The position numbers were made by a program, and so were the translations under genes. From Raphanus sativus (lineage: Eukaryota > Streptophyta > Magnoliopsida > Brassicales > Brassicaceae): a stretch of 64,000 nucleotides of DNA. The notes beneath the pieces are model-generated. The model made no database searches. It was not told where the DNA came from and saw nothing but the letters and a program-made list of their open reading frames with translations. The DNA is taken from contig NC_079515.1 in NCBI RefSeq assembly GCF_000801105.2, forward strand, positions 24,203,407 through 24,267,406. Reading direction: 5' to 3'. Shown piece after piece: positions 23,510-35,819 of this stretch; position 1 is the first letter of the stretch, and the number at the start of each line of letters is the position of its first letter.

Positions 23510-25147
23510 TACTCCCTCTGTTTTTTAAAGATGTATGTTTTGGAGTTTTATTACATATTAAAAAAACACATTAATCATGCATTATTTTTAGAAAATATCA
23601 AATTTCAATGCATTTTAACCAATAGTCTTTTCAATAAATTCAATTAATTTTATTGAAAATTACAATTTTATATAGAAAACATAAAAAATACATCTTTTTT
23701 GAAACAAATATTTTTTTCCAGAACATGCATCTTTTAAAACGAGAAATCGGCCAAAAAACACTGAACTTTTCAAGAATTGCCAAAAGAACCTGTGCACTTG
23801 TCTGGCCAATAAAACCCTTAACTTTTATCGACTTATTTACGATTGACTGACCAAATTAGCACACCGTTAAACGAGAGTTAAGACAGCGTTAACTGTTGAC
23901 GTTAAGTGAAACGACGTCGTTTCATTTTACACGATTTGAAAATAAAAATTGGTAGACACCGGGATTCGAACCCATGTTGTTTGGATCAAATAGTAAGGTA
24001 TTTTACCACTAGGCTAGTGGCTCATTCAATATAGGAACAAACACATTTAGTTTTATTTGGTATTAATTTTGAATATAAAAAACTCTCTAAAATTTAAAAG
24101 GTCTTAAAAATTCCAAAAATTTGAAAAATAAAGAATTTTTTTATAAAATTAATTTTGAAACTGAAATTAAAAATAAAAATTTATTTTCCTTTAAAAATCA
24201 AAAATCTTCCAAAATTTTCATTTTTAAAACAAAAATTCATTTTAGGATTAATTTTTTAAAAAAAATAAAAAAAATCGAAAATAGCAAAAAAGTTATAAAA
24301 ATAAATTCGAATCTGAAAATAATCCGAATCTATAAAAATAATTTTTTTATTTTTTTTTTAAAATGGCCAAAAAGAAAATTTTCATTTTTCAAATTATTAA
24401 AAGAAAAATTGAAAAAATAAAATAATTCGAAAAAATTAAAAAAAAAGTGATAAAAATTTTCAAATCTGAAAACATATAATCAGAAACTATAAATAAATAA
24501 ATAATAATAATAATAATAATAATGATAAATTATTTATTTATTATTTATTTTTTTATAGTTTCTGATTATATGTTTTCAGATTCGAAATATTTATAACTTT
24601 TTTGGAATTTTTTTTCGATTTTTTTCGATTTTTTTTCAATTTTTTTTATAATCCAAAATATGAAAATTTTCTTTTTTTTAGAATTAATTTTTCAGTTTTT
24701 AGAAATTTTAAAAATCTTTTTAAGTTTTTAGATAATTTTTTTATATTCAATCAGTACCAAATATAATTAAATGTGTTAGTAACTTAATTGATTGAGCCAC
24801 TAGCCCAGTGGTAAAGTACCTTGTCATTTGATCCAAATAACATGGGTTCGAACCCTGTGGGCGACTTGATTTTATTTTCAAATCATGTAAAACGACATCA
24901 TTTCATCTTATTTCAAAACGACGTCGTTTCACTTAACACCAACATTTAACGATGTCATTTTTTTCTGTTAAATTTGCTGACGACGTGCTAAATTGGCAAG
25001 TCAACGAAAACATTATTAATTAATTTTAAAGTCAACGAAAAGTTTGTGTTTTGTTTGACCAGTCCATATGTCCAGATTTCTTTTGGCAATTCCGGAAAAG
25101 TTCAGTGTTTTTTTGGCCGATTTCCCTTTTAAAAACAGAGGGAGTAT
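23510..25147. mobile_element. MITE-like element with ACTCCCTCTGTTTTT inverted ends
   Basis: The left end at 23511 reads ACTCCCTCTGTTTTTTAAAG. The right end at about 25131-25146 is its reverse complement (AAAAACAGAGGGAGT). The host element appears to have been split by the fold-back element inside it, which occupies most of the interval. It is non-coding. Confidence 0.6.
23742..25128. mobile_element. Long fold-back (inverted-repeat) element with tRNA-like boxes in both arms
   Basis: Left end GAAATCGGCCAAAAAACACT is matched in inverse at the right end (AGTGTTTTTTTGGCCGATTTC), and the similarity continues inward for hundreds of bases. Each arm carries a tRNA-like segment: A-box TAGCCCAGTGG and B-box GGGTTCGAACCC at 24791-24868 on the plus strand, with the mirror at 23960-24032 on the minus strand. 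Each arm also has the palindrome AAACGACGTCGTTT (23908-23923, 24916-24929). The centre (24050-24760) is A- or T-rich and folds on itself. It has no coding capacity. Confidence 0.7.
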
Positions 25148-25461
25148 GTAATTAACAGTGACAAATAATAATTTTGTAAGTCGTAGTAAGGACTCGTTCT
25201 TGAGCTCACCAAATATGGATAGCTATAAAACGACAGAAATTCTTACAGCCTTCGCTTTCAAAGGTAATTAATCCGACACATTTCTCAAAATAGTAATTAA
25301 TGACTACGAACATTTTCCCCCAAAACAAACCGTTAAGCGTTAGCTTACTTCGTATTGAATGTAAGATTAGATTATGGATCAAACTATTGTATTGGTGTTT
25401 CATCTGATGATTTAAATGTAAATTGTTTTTGTTACTAATACTCACTATGCATGCATTAATT
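25148..25461. other. Spacer, nothing recognised
   Basis: AT-rich sequence between the fold-back/MITE complex and the next MITE-like element. I see no gene or repeat ends. Confidence 0.4.
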
Positions 25462-25650
25462 TACTATTCTGTCTGTTTCTCCAAAAGTGTCGTTTAAAAT
25501 TTTTATTTTTATTATGTCAGTTTCTATTTTTGAAAAGAGAAATTCATTTACTGTGAAAATAGAAATAAATAAAACTTATAAATAAATTTTTTAGTATGCG
25601 TAAAAACTTTCAAATGACATTTTTTTTTGTGAAACAGGTGAAGTATTAAA
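25462..25650. mobile_element. Short MITE-like element
   Basis: Left TACTATTCTGTCTGTTTCTC pairs in inverse with GTGAAACAGGTGAAGTA near 25628-25647. It is under 200 bp, AT-rich and non-coding, and resembles the ends of the two larger MITE-like elements upstream. Confidence 0.4.
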
Positions 25651-25686
25651 TAACTAGCATTGTCAATATCTTTGCGTTGAGAAAAA

Positions 25687-26615
25687 TCTATCTTATTAAA
25701 GTAGAAGTACTTTAAGCTTTTGTTTGGAAACATGGATATGAGTTTTTAAAAAAATTAAATTTTGTTTGGTAACAAAGATAGTAGAGAATTTTGTATTTTC
25801 CTTATTTAAATGATAGATTTAAGTATTTAATGTATTTTCCTAATTTAAATAATAGATTTCTTTAATAGAATGAATCTTAACCAAAATAAATTTTCTAATA
25901 GATTTTTTGTTAACATTTAATATTTTTCAATATTTATTAATAAAAATAATAAAATAAAAATCACACATCAAAATCAATTTATATATCATATAGATAAAAT
26001 ATAAAATATTTTATTTATAAATTGTTAGTATAACACTTTTATAATATAAGTCCAATTAGTTATAAATATTAGATTTTTATATGATACGCTGTGATATAAT
26101 AGACAATTAAAATCACATAATATAATTATTTAAAGTAATATATAAAAATTTTGTTTAAAATATTATACTAACAATTATGTAATACATATTAATTTACATA
26201 TATATATATATATTATCATTAGAACAAAGGAAAAAATTGAAGTGAAAGCAAATATTTATACGGCCACGGGTCAAACTATAGAAATAAACAAAAATGGCGT
26301 AAATTTTTTTTTAACAAATTTATTTTAATGTCAAATATGTATATATATTTTATGTATTTATAAATTATTTTATTTGTTATTAAGAATGCTAAGATTTTGG
26401 AATCGGAAAAAATTATGATCCATCTCTATATTATTTTAATTAGGAATTTAAAATTTATATCAAAATATTTTTTTAAACTTTTAATTTTTATTATAACTAC
26501 AAATGTTAATTTTCAATCTAAATTTATGTTTAAATATTACAAATATATCATTTATAAATAAAAAAACTAAAAACATAAAATAAATACCCGCCCGGTTGGG
26601 CGGGTCAAGATCTAG
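25687..26615 (+). mobile_element. Non-autonomous Helitron, ~0.93 kb
   Basis: 5' end A|TCTATCTTATTAAAGTAGAA. The 3' end has a perfect 7-bp hairpin CCCGCCC-ggtt-GGGCGGG (26587-26604), then TCAAGATCTAG|T. The interior is AT-rich without a gene. Its first ~100 bases share a TTTGTTTGGAAACATGGATA segment with the Helitron at 22709-23355. Confidence 0.8.
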
Positions 26616-28985
26616 TTAAAATTCAGGCGCAAAAGAGTCGTATGCACTTATATATGGAAATATATACTAATAAAATTCGGACGGAAAAGAACAAAGTTAA
26701 AAGCAAATGAATCTTTTACTTTGATTTTTTTTTCCATATTTCTCTTATGGGGTTTTGGACGTTGGTGTGTCCATAGATTAGATCACATATGCCGAGCCTA
26801 CACACAAAATCACTTTATTGGTTCTTTTCCTACAGTGGATGAAAAGATTAAAACTTACTTTTTTAGCAAAAACATTCATTTTCTTGAAAATTTTAATTAA
26901 TATGCAAAACTAAACGTTTTCAACTGTTAGGTAACGTGACACAGAACAGCATTAAATTTGGAATGTTTCCAAAGCTACAAATTTCAAAGATTTGGTGTTA
27001 TTATTTTTAGGGTCCCTTATTTTTATAGCGAAAACAAAAGGTATTCTTCAAGAAACATGCCATCTCTAAGTTATATAACATATTTGTAAGAATATGAAGG
27101 TTATGATCCCATATATATTAGAGATTTCTATATATTAATCTATTTCGCTAAGCAGCTTGCATTTTATTGAATATAACGATGGATTATTAGAACAAAGTTA
27201 ACAAAAACTAATGTTTTAGATTATAAGTAGTACAGTTCAGCTGCATGGAGAAGATTCTTGTTCGTAACTAGCACTCGCAAGTCAACAAAGTATCAATTAA
27301 TAATCATCTTAAACATGTCAGTTGTAATATTTAATTATGATTTATGAAAAAGTTTCAGCCGTATAAAATACAAAAGACATACAAACAAGAAAGTAAAACA
27401 GATTCCTTGACCTATGTGCTATATATATATAGTCACCGTATAACATTTTGTCATGCGTTAGACCATGTTTATGAATGTAATTTAAATATTGTATTGTATA
27501 AGAAAACAAAACTGAATCATAGAACTCGATATATGTTTTTGTAATTGAACTCTATACTAAGTGAAAAATAAAATACAAAGAAATAGAAGAATTAATTGTA
27601 TGAAAAAAAACGAAAACAAGAGAAATGAGATTATTAAAGAATTTTCGATTTGTTGAGAATCACATAAAACTTTTAGGATTTTCCAGTTATGTTTACTGTA
27701 TATATAATATTTTTACTTCTGTCTAGTCCATGCATGTTCACAAAATTTGTCTTTGCTTATTAATGTCAAATGTCATTCTCCATGATAAAAACAAGACAAA
27801 CAAGATCTGTTCTTCATGATAAAAACAAGACAAACAAAATCTGTTCTTTTCAAACAAAGTCTTGTTATTGTGTGCAACTATTTTGCAATTATCTTCACAC
27901 ATATAAAGTTCAAGGCATGGGACTAAACTAGCAAAATATCTAAAACTGTGATATACTTTATCACTTAAGAAAATAATGCTACATTATCCAGTTTAAACTG
28001 TGATTAATTTCCTAATCGCTTTGTTCGTAAACCCTAACGGCAGTTATTAGTTTTTATTGATGGATTTCTCCAACTATTCTAGCGATCGGTGGAATACTAG
28101 AACCAAAAATGTAGATATTTAGCTTATTGTCAATATAAATTATTATAAATTTCTAGATGTATATTGTTCACAATATATTACTTTGCAAATAGTGGGAGAC
28201 AATTTATAAGGTGTTAGTACTACAACCAAAAATGTAGTATATATACATATTCAAATTCTCCCGTACATATATAATACAGGCCAAAATACTTATCATATGA
28301 TTTTGTGATGATGTGTAATAGCTGATGGGAAGAGTTGGCATGGTTTATTTTTGATATTGTTAAGATAATTATTTAAGGATTCAGATGAATCTCCATAATT
28401 AACACACGAAACCTAAATATGTGTCGGTTTACTAAACCTAAAGCTATTAAATTAGTTTTGAGAGTGGAAGTGAACCAAACATTTGTGAAAAAGTGAAGAA
28501 AAAGAGGACAAGAAGAAGAAGACAAAGTGATGATTAATTACTTGTTCTGCTTGAACACTCCACACATGCCTTCCTTGAAAATTCAGTTCTATCAGTATTT
28601 TTTTTTGTAATTTTTTTTAACCCGGTTAACTCCAAGGGAATCGTAGACCCGTGGATACTCTTTTTCTATGATATTCAAATGGATCCTAAAATAAAGACTT
28701 ATATCCGCATTATGTAAACTGAACAATGCGACTTAGTTTCATATAATAGGAAGATCAAACCTAAAACGTGTTATCGTCTCAGATTTATCCACTGCCACTT
28801 GACTACAAAGCCCTGTCGTTCATCAGTATTTAATCAAAATACTATATTGCTAACTTTTTTTTTGTTAAAAACATCTTTGATTGTTCATTATAAAATCTTC
28901 ACCAAGGCTCAATATTTTCTCCTTAATCGTAGGCTGGGTTGCATGGAAGCTTCGTCGGATGTCCGTTTCCCGCTTCGAAACTGAA
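26616..28985. other. AT-rich intergenic stretch
   Basis: No gene is supportable here. A 34-bp unit starting CATGATAAAAACAAGACAAA is duplicated head to tail at 27781-27848. The segment at about 28600-28900 looks like worn mobile DNA (CCCGGTTAACTCCAAGGG..., CCACTGCCACTTGACTAC), but I could not assign it. Confidence 0.4.
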
Positions 28986-29463
28986 ATGGGAATCGAAACC
29001 TAGTAGAAACTTACGGAATCTCGATTCCAAAACGCTTCTAAAATATTAGCTTTAAAAATACGTTGGAAGTTTACGATTCTATTTTGGAATCACGCTTCCG
29101 TTTCTTAAAAAAAAACAATGTCATAAATCAATAAAAATATAAAATCATAATTTTAATTTATATAAAATCCAAATTTTAATAGTAATGAAATAAAGAGAAT
29201 ATAAATATAAAAATATTAAAACTAATACTATTAAGTATCTTTATGCATTGAAGTTTTTATTAAAAGTTACATCATATATTCAAATATATTGTGTCAATTA
29301 TTTACGAAGTATAAAAATAATTAATATAATAAATTCTTTTAAAATTAGTTTATGTATATTTTCACAGTTTTGTCGTGAAATCATTTCAAAATTATTATAA
29401 ATGAATAATTTTTTATCTTAAATTTAAATCATATAAGTTTTAGTGCTAAATTTTATAAAATTA

Positions 29464-29505
<42 letters not shown>

Positions 29506-29600
29506 TCCAACACGTATCCGCTTCCTAATTTTTTTAAAAATCTCGCTTCCGCGTTTCCGTACGTTTCCATACCCGCTTCCGTTTCTATGTAACATAGCTC
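28960..29600. repeat. Unclassified element with clustered CGCTTCC motifs at both ends and a (TA)n tract
   Basis: CGCTTCC or close variants recur at 28970, 29092, 29519, 29545 and 29574, concentrated at the two ends of a ~600-bp AT-rich block. A (TA)n run of about 36 bases lies at 29466-29502. Subterminal repeats of this kind suggest a non-autonomous DNA transposon (possibly hAT-like), but clear terminal repeats were not found. Confidence 0.35.
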
Positions 29601-31081
29601 GTAGGATATTATATAATAGTTTTTATATAACTAAAATAAATAATATACCGAAACCTAAATTATCTTCGATTTATTTTTCTTTTTGGAAAAAACCTAAGTT
29701 AATATTCGAAGTACTTTTAAAGCTGTATATTGTTTCCAATTAAGGCGTCTACAGTAGCTAGCTCGAAAGGCAGTCGTGAGTCGTGACATCGACCCGTAGA
29801 AAGATCCTCCATCATTCCAGCTCAGCATCCAATCACTTGGACTTGGTGTAGAAGAGGAATCAGACTCTACACGACACACGGAAGAGTAGGTCAAATTAAT
29901 TAGTACACATTTATAACCTATGTTCGGATATTACGAATTTTGTTTGCCTTCTAGGTGACAACGACTCAATTGACCCAAACTTTAAAGAAAAAATTAGTTC
30001 GACTCTATAAGTATAAAGTTTAAATATTACAAAATGTGACATTACTTATTTATCTACATAACAACCCATGATCAGCTGCCTACTTTACTCATAAAAGTAC
30101 AAAGACATTTTAGAATAAATCAGAGTATGAAGATATTAAGTATGTATGAATGATTTATTTGATAGATAATTAAGTACAGTGCATTACTATGTGCGTTAAA
30201 GTAGAAAGTAAATAATTATCTGTATTTTTTAATATATTTTAGGTACATCATTTGATCAACAAGAAGTTGAGCATGAAAGGAATTAATGTATCTCCTAATT
30301 AACTGGATAAATCATTTTTCATACATCTTCTCCGTTCTCCCTCCACAAGATAGTACAATAATGCGGATATCGAGTGTTAGGTGCGATAATTGATAAAGTT
30401 GTGGATATGGGAGTACAATGATAGAGATTGATCCTATTTGCATCAGACGGACACGTAAGTTGTGATTTCAAGAAACTGAGAATCATAACCAAAGTATGTG
30501 TTAGATTACATAAAAATAAGGATATTGCCGATTCTAAAACTTCTAAGAGTTGGAACCATGAAAACAATCATACATGTCATAAACGAAATAATATTACTGC
30601 AGTTGTAAAATGAAACAATATTATATTCTACTTCTTTTTATGTAGACTAACACATAAGAAATATAAAATAAGATCCAAAGAAGTTATTGAACATGGGTGA
30701 TTGAACATAGCATTTATAACTTCAACTACAAGAGGAGAAGTAGATCATTGTTTGTGCTTTGTCAAAAGTGTGGTCCAGTTTTGACAACTTATATAGATGA
30801 CGAGATCTCTATCATACATATGACTAATAACAACCTGGATATATTTCCTGATTATCCACCACTGATAGATACAAAGCATTGTGCTTTGTGCATTTGGTTA
30901 CTTGAATAAGCATGACATAGAGTTTTTGGTTTGTTATTGTAACAATATTGATTCCTAGAACATCGTAGATTATGCTTTTTATAGATAATGTGCAAAAAGC
31001 AACTTGACCTTTTCAAGATATATTGGAACTATAATGTACACTAGCTAGGCTCGTTCTCATAAACGTTATTCCAAGTACATA
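29601..31081. other. Intergenic, one GC-richer fragment
   Basis: Mostly AT-rich with no supportable gene. The interval 29745-29895 is clearly less AT-rich and open on the minus strand (SSSTPSPSDWMLSWNDGGS). It could be a fragment of a degraded gene; no family is recognised. Confidence 0.35.
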
Positions 31082-31086
31082 TAGAC

Positions 31087-31361
31087 TATAACCTCAAAGA
31101 ATGTCTTAGAACTTTAAACTTGATACGAAGAACACAACTCAATATAAAGAACTCTCTTTATTAAACTCTCTCTTAAGGAAACACTCAAAAACCTTAAGCT
31201 CTCAACTCACAATATAAACTCTTATATTGAATGCAACACTCTTGCATCTCTTATATAGATTTTAGTATTCCTAAACTCTTAGGTAATATCTTTCCTATTC
31301 CTAATACACTTAGAATTAGTGTTGCTTAGACTCTAAGCTAACTTCATGTTTATCTCCAACA
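31087..31361 (-). repeat. 3' LTR of the Copia element
   Basis: 275 bp, nearly identical to the LTR at 35540. It contains the last 45 bases of the polyprotein frame, including its stop codon. Confidence 0.95.
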
Positions 31362-34300
31362 TTATCCCCCTTAAACTTGAAGTTATTCTTTCCCACATCT
31401 TGAACTCCCACTAGATCTTTCATTTCCTTGAACTTAGTTCTTCCCAAGGCTTTTGTCAGAATATCAGCCATTTGCTCAGCTCCCGGAACATGTTGAACAT
31501 CAACTAGCTCATTCTCGATGCATTCTCGTATGAAGTGGTAGCGCTTGTGAATGTGCTTGCTGCGTCCGTGGAAAACGGGATTCTTTGTAAGTGCTATGGC
31601 AGATTTATTGTCAAGCCTTATGGTGACTCGATCACCACCATCTCCAACGACTTCTCCCATTAGTTCTTGCAACCATATGACTTGTTTTGCGGCTTCGGTT
31701 GCTGCCATAAACTCAGCCTCACAAGAAGATAATGCCACCGTTTCCTGTTTCTGAGAACACCAAGTAATAGGACTATTATTCAAGTAAAATATATGTCCAG
31801 TAGTACTCCTACCATCATCCTCATCAATATTGTGACTTGAGTCACTAAAACCTTCTAGACTCAACGAGTTTGCTTCCTTGTACACGAGGCCTACTCCTGT
31901 CGTTCCCTTTAGGTATCTTAGTATTTGTTTTAACGCTGCTCCGTGCGAACGCTTCGGTTGATGCATATATCGACTAAGTAAACCAACTGAGAACGCAAGA
32001 TCTGGCCGTGTGTGTAGCACATACCTTAAACACCCGATCATACGCCTGTACTCCTTTGCATCGATGTCGTCTTCTTCCTCTGATTTAGACAACTTCAGAC
32101 CAAACTCCATAGGTGTATGAGTGGCATTACACTCATCCATGCCGGCTTCCTTTAAAATCTTCTCCGCATATCTGGCTTGACTCAACGTGATCTTCCCCTT
32201 CTCTTGTGTTACTTCAATCCCGAGGTAATAGGTTAGTAACCCAAGATCGCTCATATCAAAATTGCTGGACATTTGCTTCTTAAAGACGTCAATTATGTGT
32301 TCGTTAGAACCTGTGACCAAAAGGTCATCGACGTATACAGCAACAAGAAGAAGCTGGTCGTGCTCTTGCTTGCGATACAAGGCTGGTTCTTTTGTACACC
32401 TTTTGAATAGTAGTTGCTCCAGAACTTTGTTTAGCTTTTCATTCCACGCCCTTGGTGCTTGTCTCAGTCCATACAGAGCTTTGTTAAGTCTGTATACTTT
32501 ATCTTCTTCACCCTGCACTTCAAATCCCTCGGGTTGTTTAACGTATACGACCTCTTTTAAGTCACCGTTGAGGAAAGCGGTCTTTACGTCTAGATGATGG
32601 ATCACCCACCCCTTTGATGCTGCAAGAGCAACAAGAAACCTTACAGTTTCAATACGAGCAACCGGTGCGAAAACTTCTTCAAAATCAATGCCGTGCCTTT
32701 GAATATATCCCTTAGCCACCAATCTCGATTTATATTTGTTTATGCTCCCATCTGCGTTTCTTTTTATCTTGAAAATCCACTTTAAACCTATTGCTTTAGC
32801 TCCTGGTGGAAGGTCAACTAAGTTCCAGGTTTTATTCTTCACAATGGAACTGATCTCGTCCTCGCACGCGTCACGCCACACTTGCTCCTCCATTGCAGTC
32901 TTGAAATCCCACGGTTCTTCATCTAGGAGAAACAATAACCGCTCTCCTTCTGCTTCAGCTAGAAGTATATAGTCATCTAGATACCCTGGTTTCTTAGTGA
33001 TTCTAGTAGAACGTCGAGTTTGCAACTCTGTTTCCTCTGTTTCCTCTGTTTCTTCTTCCAACTCTGAAGATAAATCATTGTTCTCTTCCTCTGTTGCATC
33101 ATTACTTTCTTCTTTAACACCCTCGCTGATAGTCTCTTTATCTTTACTGCCGTCATCTATGATCTCTTCGAGCCCTTGGTTACCGTATTCTCCAAAGCCA
33201 ATCTTGAAACTTCCTGGTTTCTCTGTTTCGTTTCCTCTTGATTTGTTCCAATCCCAAGGTTTATTTTCTTCAAACACAACATCTCGACTGACAATAATCT
33301 TTTGGTATGTAGGGTCAAGTAGTCTGTAGGCTTTAGAACCGGGCTCGGTTCCTAAGTTTACCAACGTACGAGACCTTTTGTCTAATTTCTTCAGCCCTGC
33401 CGAATCTACCTTTGCATGAGCAATGCACCCAAACACTCGAATGTGCTCAATACACGGCTTTCTTCCTTTGAATGCCTCGTATGGAGTCTGAGAGACTAAT
33501 GTCTTAGTCGCAATACGGTTTATTAGGTACGTTGAGTGCCTAACTGCTTCCCCCCACAAGTAATTTGGCACACTCATGTGTGTTAAGATACTTCTAGTCA
33601 TCTCTAGCAACGTTCTATTACGCCTCTCTACTACTCCATTCTGTTGTGGCGTGTATGGAGCGGTCAAATGACGTTGTATTCCTGCCTTCTCGCAGAAATC
33701 CCGAAACTCTGTGCTGGTGAACTCTCCGCCTCGATCCGTTCTTAATGTCTTTATGCTTGTGCCTGCTTCATGTTCAACTATCTGTTTAAACCTCTTAAAC
33801 TTCTCGAATGCTTCTCCCTTCTCCTTTAGCAATATAGACCACATATAACGCGAGTGATCATCAATGAGCACAAATATATATCTACTCTTTCCTGCAGTTT
33901 TTGGTGCTATTGGTCCACAAAGGTCACCATGTATGAGCTCAAGGACCGTACTTGCACGATATTTCGTAGATTGTGGGAATGGTTTCCTCGTTTGTTTAGC
34001 TCGCAGACAAGAGCTACAGATCTCCTTCTCAATTTTTAGTTCGGGGAGTCCTCGAACAAGATTCTTGCTTACCATCATCTTTAGTGCATCAGCTCCAAGG
34101 TGTCCAAGGCGCGCATGCCACTGTGAGTACTCGTGATGTATCTCCGTTTGTAAACATCTCTGTTCTGCTGTTTCCATAACTACTTTGTATAGTCGGTTTC
34201 TTGCCCTAGGCGCCTTCACAATGAGATTACCGTCTCTGTCATGTAAAGTAAGATAGTCCTCTCTCATTCTAACGTCGCATCCTGACTCCGTAGCTTGCCC

Positions 34301-35497
34301 GAGACTTATAATGTTACTCTTAAGATCTGGTATGAAATAGACGTCTGCAAGTATCTTCCTCTTCCCATCTTGACTAACAAATAGAATTGATCCTTTTCCC
34401 TTGATATCTACTCTTGAGTCGTCTCCAAACCGAACATTCCCAGTAATCTTATCATCCAACGAATTGAAATAGCTTCGGTTCCCAGTCATATGGTTGCTAG
34501 CACCGTTATCTAAATACCATATTCTGTCACTATCGGTATTTGACTCGAAGTTCTTAGGCGTTACATTCCGTTCGTTGAGGTAGACGATCTCCTGCATCAT
34601 TAATCTATCGGCTTCCTGAGTCATGTCACCATCTTTGCTTTCAGTTGTTTCTTGCAACTTCAACAGTCTGTCAGGGCATGTCGCTGCAAAGTGTCCCTGT
34701 TTATCGCATCTAAAACATGTCACCTTAGAGTTATCTCGACTTTCCCAGTAAGATCTTGTATTATCTCTGTTATCCCAATATGTTCTGCCACGACCTCTTC
34801 CTCTGTTATAGTTTCTACCACCTCTGCCTCGTCCTCCTTGATAGTCTCGATAGGGTTGAGATTCAGTATTAGTATACATCAACTTGTTCTGATCCTGTGT
34901 ATCTTCTTCTTCTTCACTTACTCGCTCCTCATATGTCTTTAATCGTCCTATAACGTCTTCTAAACTTGCTGTCTTTAGGTCCAGTAATTGTTCTAAAGAA
35001 GCAACCATGAAAATATATTTCTTGCGCGGTAAGCTTCCCAATAGCTTCTTTACGAGCTTTGTTTCTTCTATCTTTTCTCCTAAAGTTTCAGCTTTTGAGG
35101 ATATCTCTGATATTTTACCGACGAAGTCATCAATCTTATATGTTTCTTTCATCTTCAAGCGGTCAAATTCATTCATCAGAGTATGAAGTCGGGCTTCTCG
35201 AACTCTCTCAGCTCCAACATGACGTGTTTTGATTGCATCCCATACCTTCTTTGCAGAGTCGAGACTCCCAATTTGTAAGACCAATGATTCTGGTACGGAT
35301 TGACAGATCAGAGCGGTTGCCATGGTATTTTTCTTCTTCTCAGTGGTCTCTTCTTCGACAGCCTCCCATACTTCATGAACATCGAGTAACAACTTCATGC
35401 GAATCGCCCATACTGTATAGTTTGTGGTGGTTAACATTGGACACTTGATGGAGGATGATCCTCCTTTGTCTTTCGTTGCCACAACTATATCTCCCAT
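31316..35497 (-). CDS. Copia gag-pol polyprotein
   Basis: A 1393-residue single frame starting [13 protein letters not shown] just after the primer-binding site. Order: gag (UBN2-type) to ~250; zinc knuckle [14 protein letters not shown] near 262; aspartic protease with [12 protein letters not shown] near 333; integrase with an HHCC zinc module (HARLGHLG...CSSC) and the catalytic DDE region ([28 protein letters not shown]); reverse transcriptase ([23 protein letters not shown]); RNase H ([11 protein letters not shown]). This order, integrase before reverse transcriptase, is diagnostic of Copia. No stop or frameshift is seen. The protease triad is DNG rather than DSG/DTG; I believe DNG also occurs in plant Copia elements. 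The reading frame ends inside the 3' LTR. Confidence 0.97.
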   Translation of the reverse strand: MGDIVVATKDKGGSSSIKCPMLTTTNYTVWAIRMKLLLDVHEVWEAVEEETTEKKKNTMATALICQSVPESLVLQIGSLDSAKKVWDAIKTRHVGAERVREARLHTLMNEFDRLKMKETYKIDDFVGKISEISSKAETLGEKIEETKLVKKLLGSLPRKKYIFMVASLEQLLDLKTASLEDVIGRLKTYEERVSEEEEDTQDQNKLMYTNTESQPYRDYQGGRGRGGRNYNRGRGRGRTYWDNRDNTRSYWESRDNSKVTCFRCDKQGHFAATCPDRLLKLQETTESKDGDMTQEADRLMMQEIVYLNERNVTPKNFESNTDSDRIWYLDNGASNHMTGNRSYFNSLDDKITGNVRFGDDSRVDIKGKGSILFVSQDGKRKILADVYFIPDLKSNIISLGQATESGCDVRMREDYLTLHDRDGNLIVKAPRARNRLYKVVMETAEQRCLQTEIHHEYSQWHARLGHLGADALKMMVSKNLVRGLPELKIEKEICSSCLRAKQTRKPFPQSTKYRASTVLELIHGDLCGPIAPKTAGKSRYIFVLIDDHSRYMWSILLKEKGEAFEKFKRFKQIVEHEAGTSIKTLRTDRGGEFTSTEFRDFCEKAGIQRHLTAPYTPQQNGVVERRNRTLLEMTRSILTHMSVPNYLWGEAVRHSTYLINRIATKTLVSQTPYEAFKGRKPCIEHIRVFGCIAHAKVDSAGLKKLDKRSRTLVNLGTEPGSKAYRLLDPTYQKIIVSRDVVFEENKPWDWNKSRGNETEKPGSFKIGFGEYGNQGLEEIIDDGSKDKETISEGVKEESNDATEEENNDLSSELEEETEETEETELQTRRSTRITKKPGYLDDYILLAEAEGERLLFLLDEEPWDFKTAMEEQVWRDACEDEISSIVKNKTWNLVDLPPGAKAIGLKWIFKIKRNADGSINKYKSRLVAKGYIQRHGIDFEEVFAPVARIETVRFLVALAASKGWVIHHLDVKTAFLNGDLKEVVYVKQPEGFEVQGEEDKVYRLNKALYGLRQAPRAWNEKLNKVLEQLLFKRCTKEPALYRKQEHDQLLLVAVYVDDLLVTGSNEHIIDVFKKQMSSNFDMSDLGLLTYYLGIEVTQEKGKITLSQARYAEKILKEAGMDECNATHTPMEFGLKLSKSEEEDDIDAKEYRRMIGCLRYVLHTRPDLAFSVGLLSRYMHQPKRSHGAALKQILRYLKGTTGVGLVYKEANSLSLEGFSDSSHNIDEDDGRSTTGHIFYLNNSPITWCSQKQETVALSSCEAEFMAATEAAKQVIWLQELMGEVVGDGGDRVTIRLDNKSAIALTKNPVFHGRSKHIHKRYHFIRECIENELVDVQHVPGAEQMADILTKALGRTKFKEMKDLVGVQDVGKNNFKFKGDNVGDKHEVSLESKQH

Positions 35498-35539
35498 CTC
35501 TCTCTCCTTGATTACTTTAAGTATGGCTCTGATACCAAA

Positions 35540-35814
35540 TATAAGCTCAAAGAATGTCTTAGAACTTTAAACTTGATATGAAGAACACAACTCAATATAA
35601 AGAACTCTCTTTATTAAACTTTCTCTTAAGAAAACACTCAAAAACCTTAAGCTCTCAACTCACAATATAAACTCTTATATTGAATGCAACACTCTTGCAT
35701 CTCTTATATAGATTTTAGTATTCCTAAACTCTTAGGTAATATCTTTCCTATTCTTAATACACTTAGAATTAGTGTTGCTTAGACTCTAAGCTAACTTCAT
35801 GTTTATCTCCAACA
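35540..35814 (-). repeat. 5' LTR of the Copia element
   Basis: 275 bp. On the minus strand it begins TGTTGGAGATAAACATGAAG and ends at GAGCTTATA next to the primer-binding site. Confidence 0.95.
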
Positions 35815-35819
35815 TAGAC

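Larger units (their letters stand above)
31087..35814 (-). mobile_element. Complete Ty1/Copia LTR retrotransposon, minus orientation
   Basis: Two 275-bp LTRs (31087-31361 and 35540-35814) flank one uninterrupted gag-pol frame. A 5-bp target duplication TAGAC lies at 31082-31086 and 35815-35819. On the minus strand the 5' LTR starts TGTTGGAG. It is followed by the primer-binding site TGGTATCAGAGCC, complementary to initiator Met-tRNA. A purine tract AAGGGGGATAA precedes the 3' LTR. The LTRs differ at only about six positions, so the insertion is young. Confidence 0.97.

Noticed and set aside
24121..24420. 99-codon Lys/Phe-rich open frame
   Set aside because: Product of A- and T-runs in the centre of the fold-back element.
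24791..24868. A functional tRNA gene
   Set aside because: A- and B-boxes are present but a proper acceptor stem, anticodon arm and terminator are lacking; it lies in a repeat arm.
30428..30909. Two short plus-strand open frames left of the Copia element
   Set aside because: No conserved motifs and AT-rich context; not supportable as genes.
32262..34942. Plus-strand open frames across the Copia element
   Set aside because: Antisense shadows of the polyprotein.
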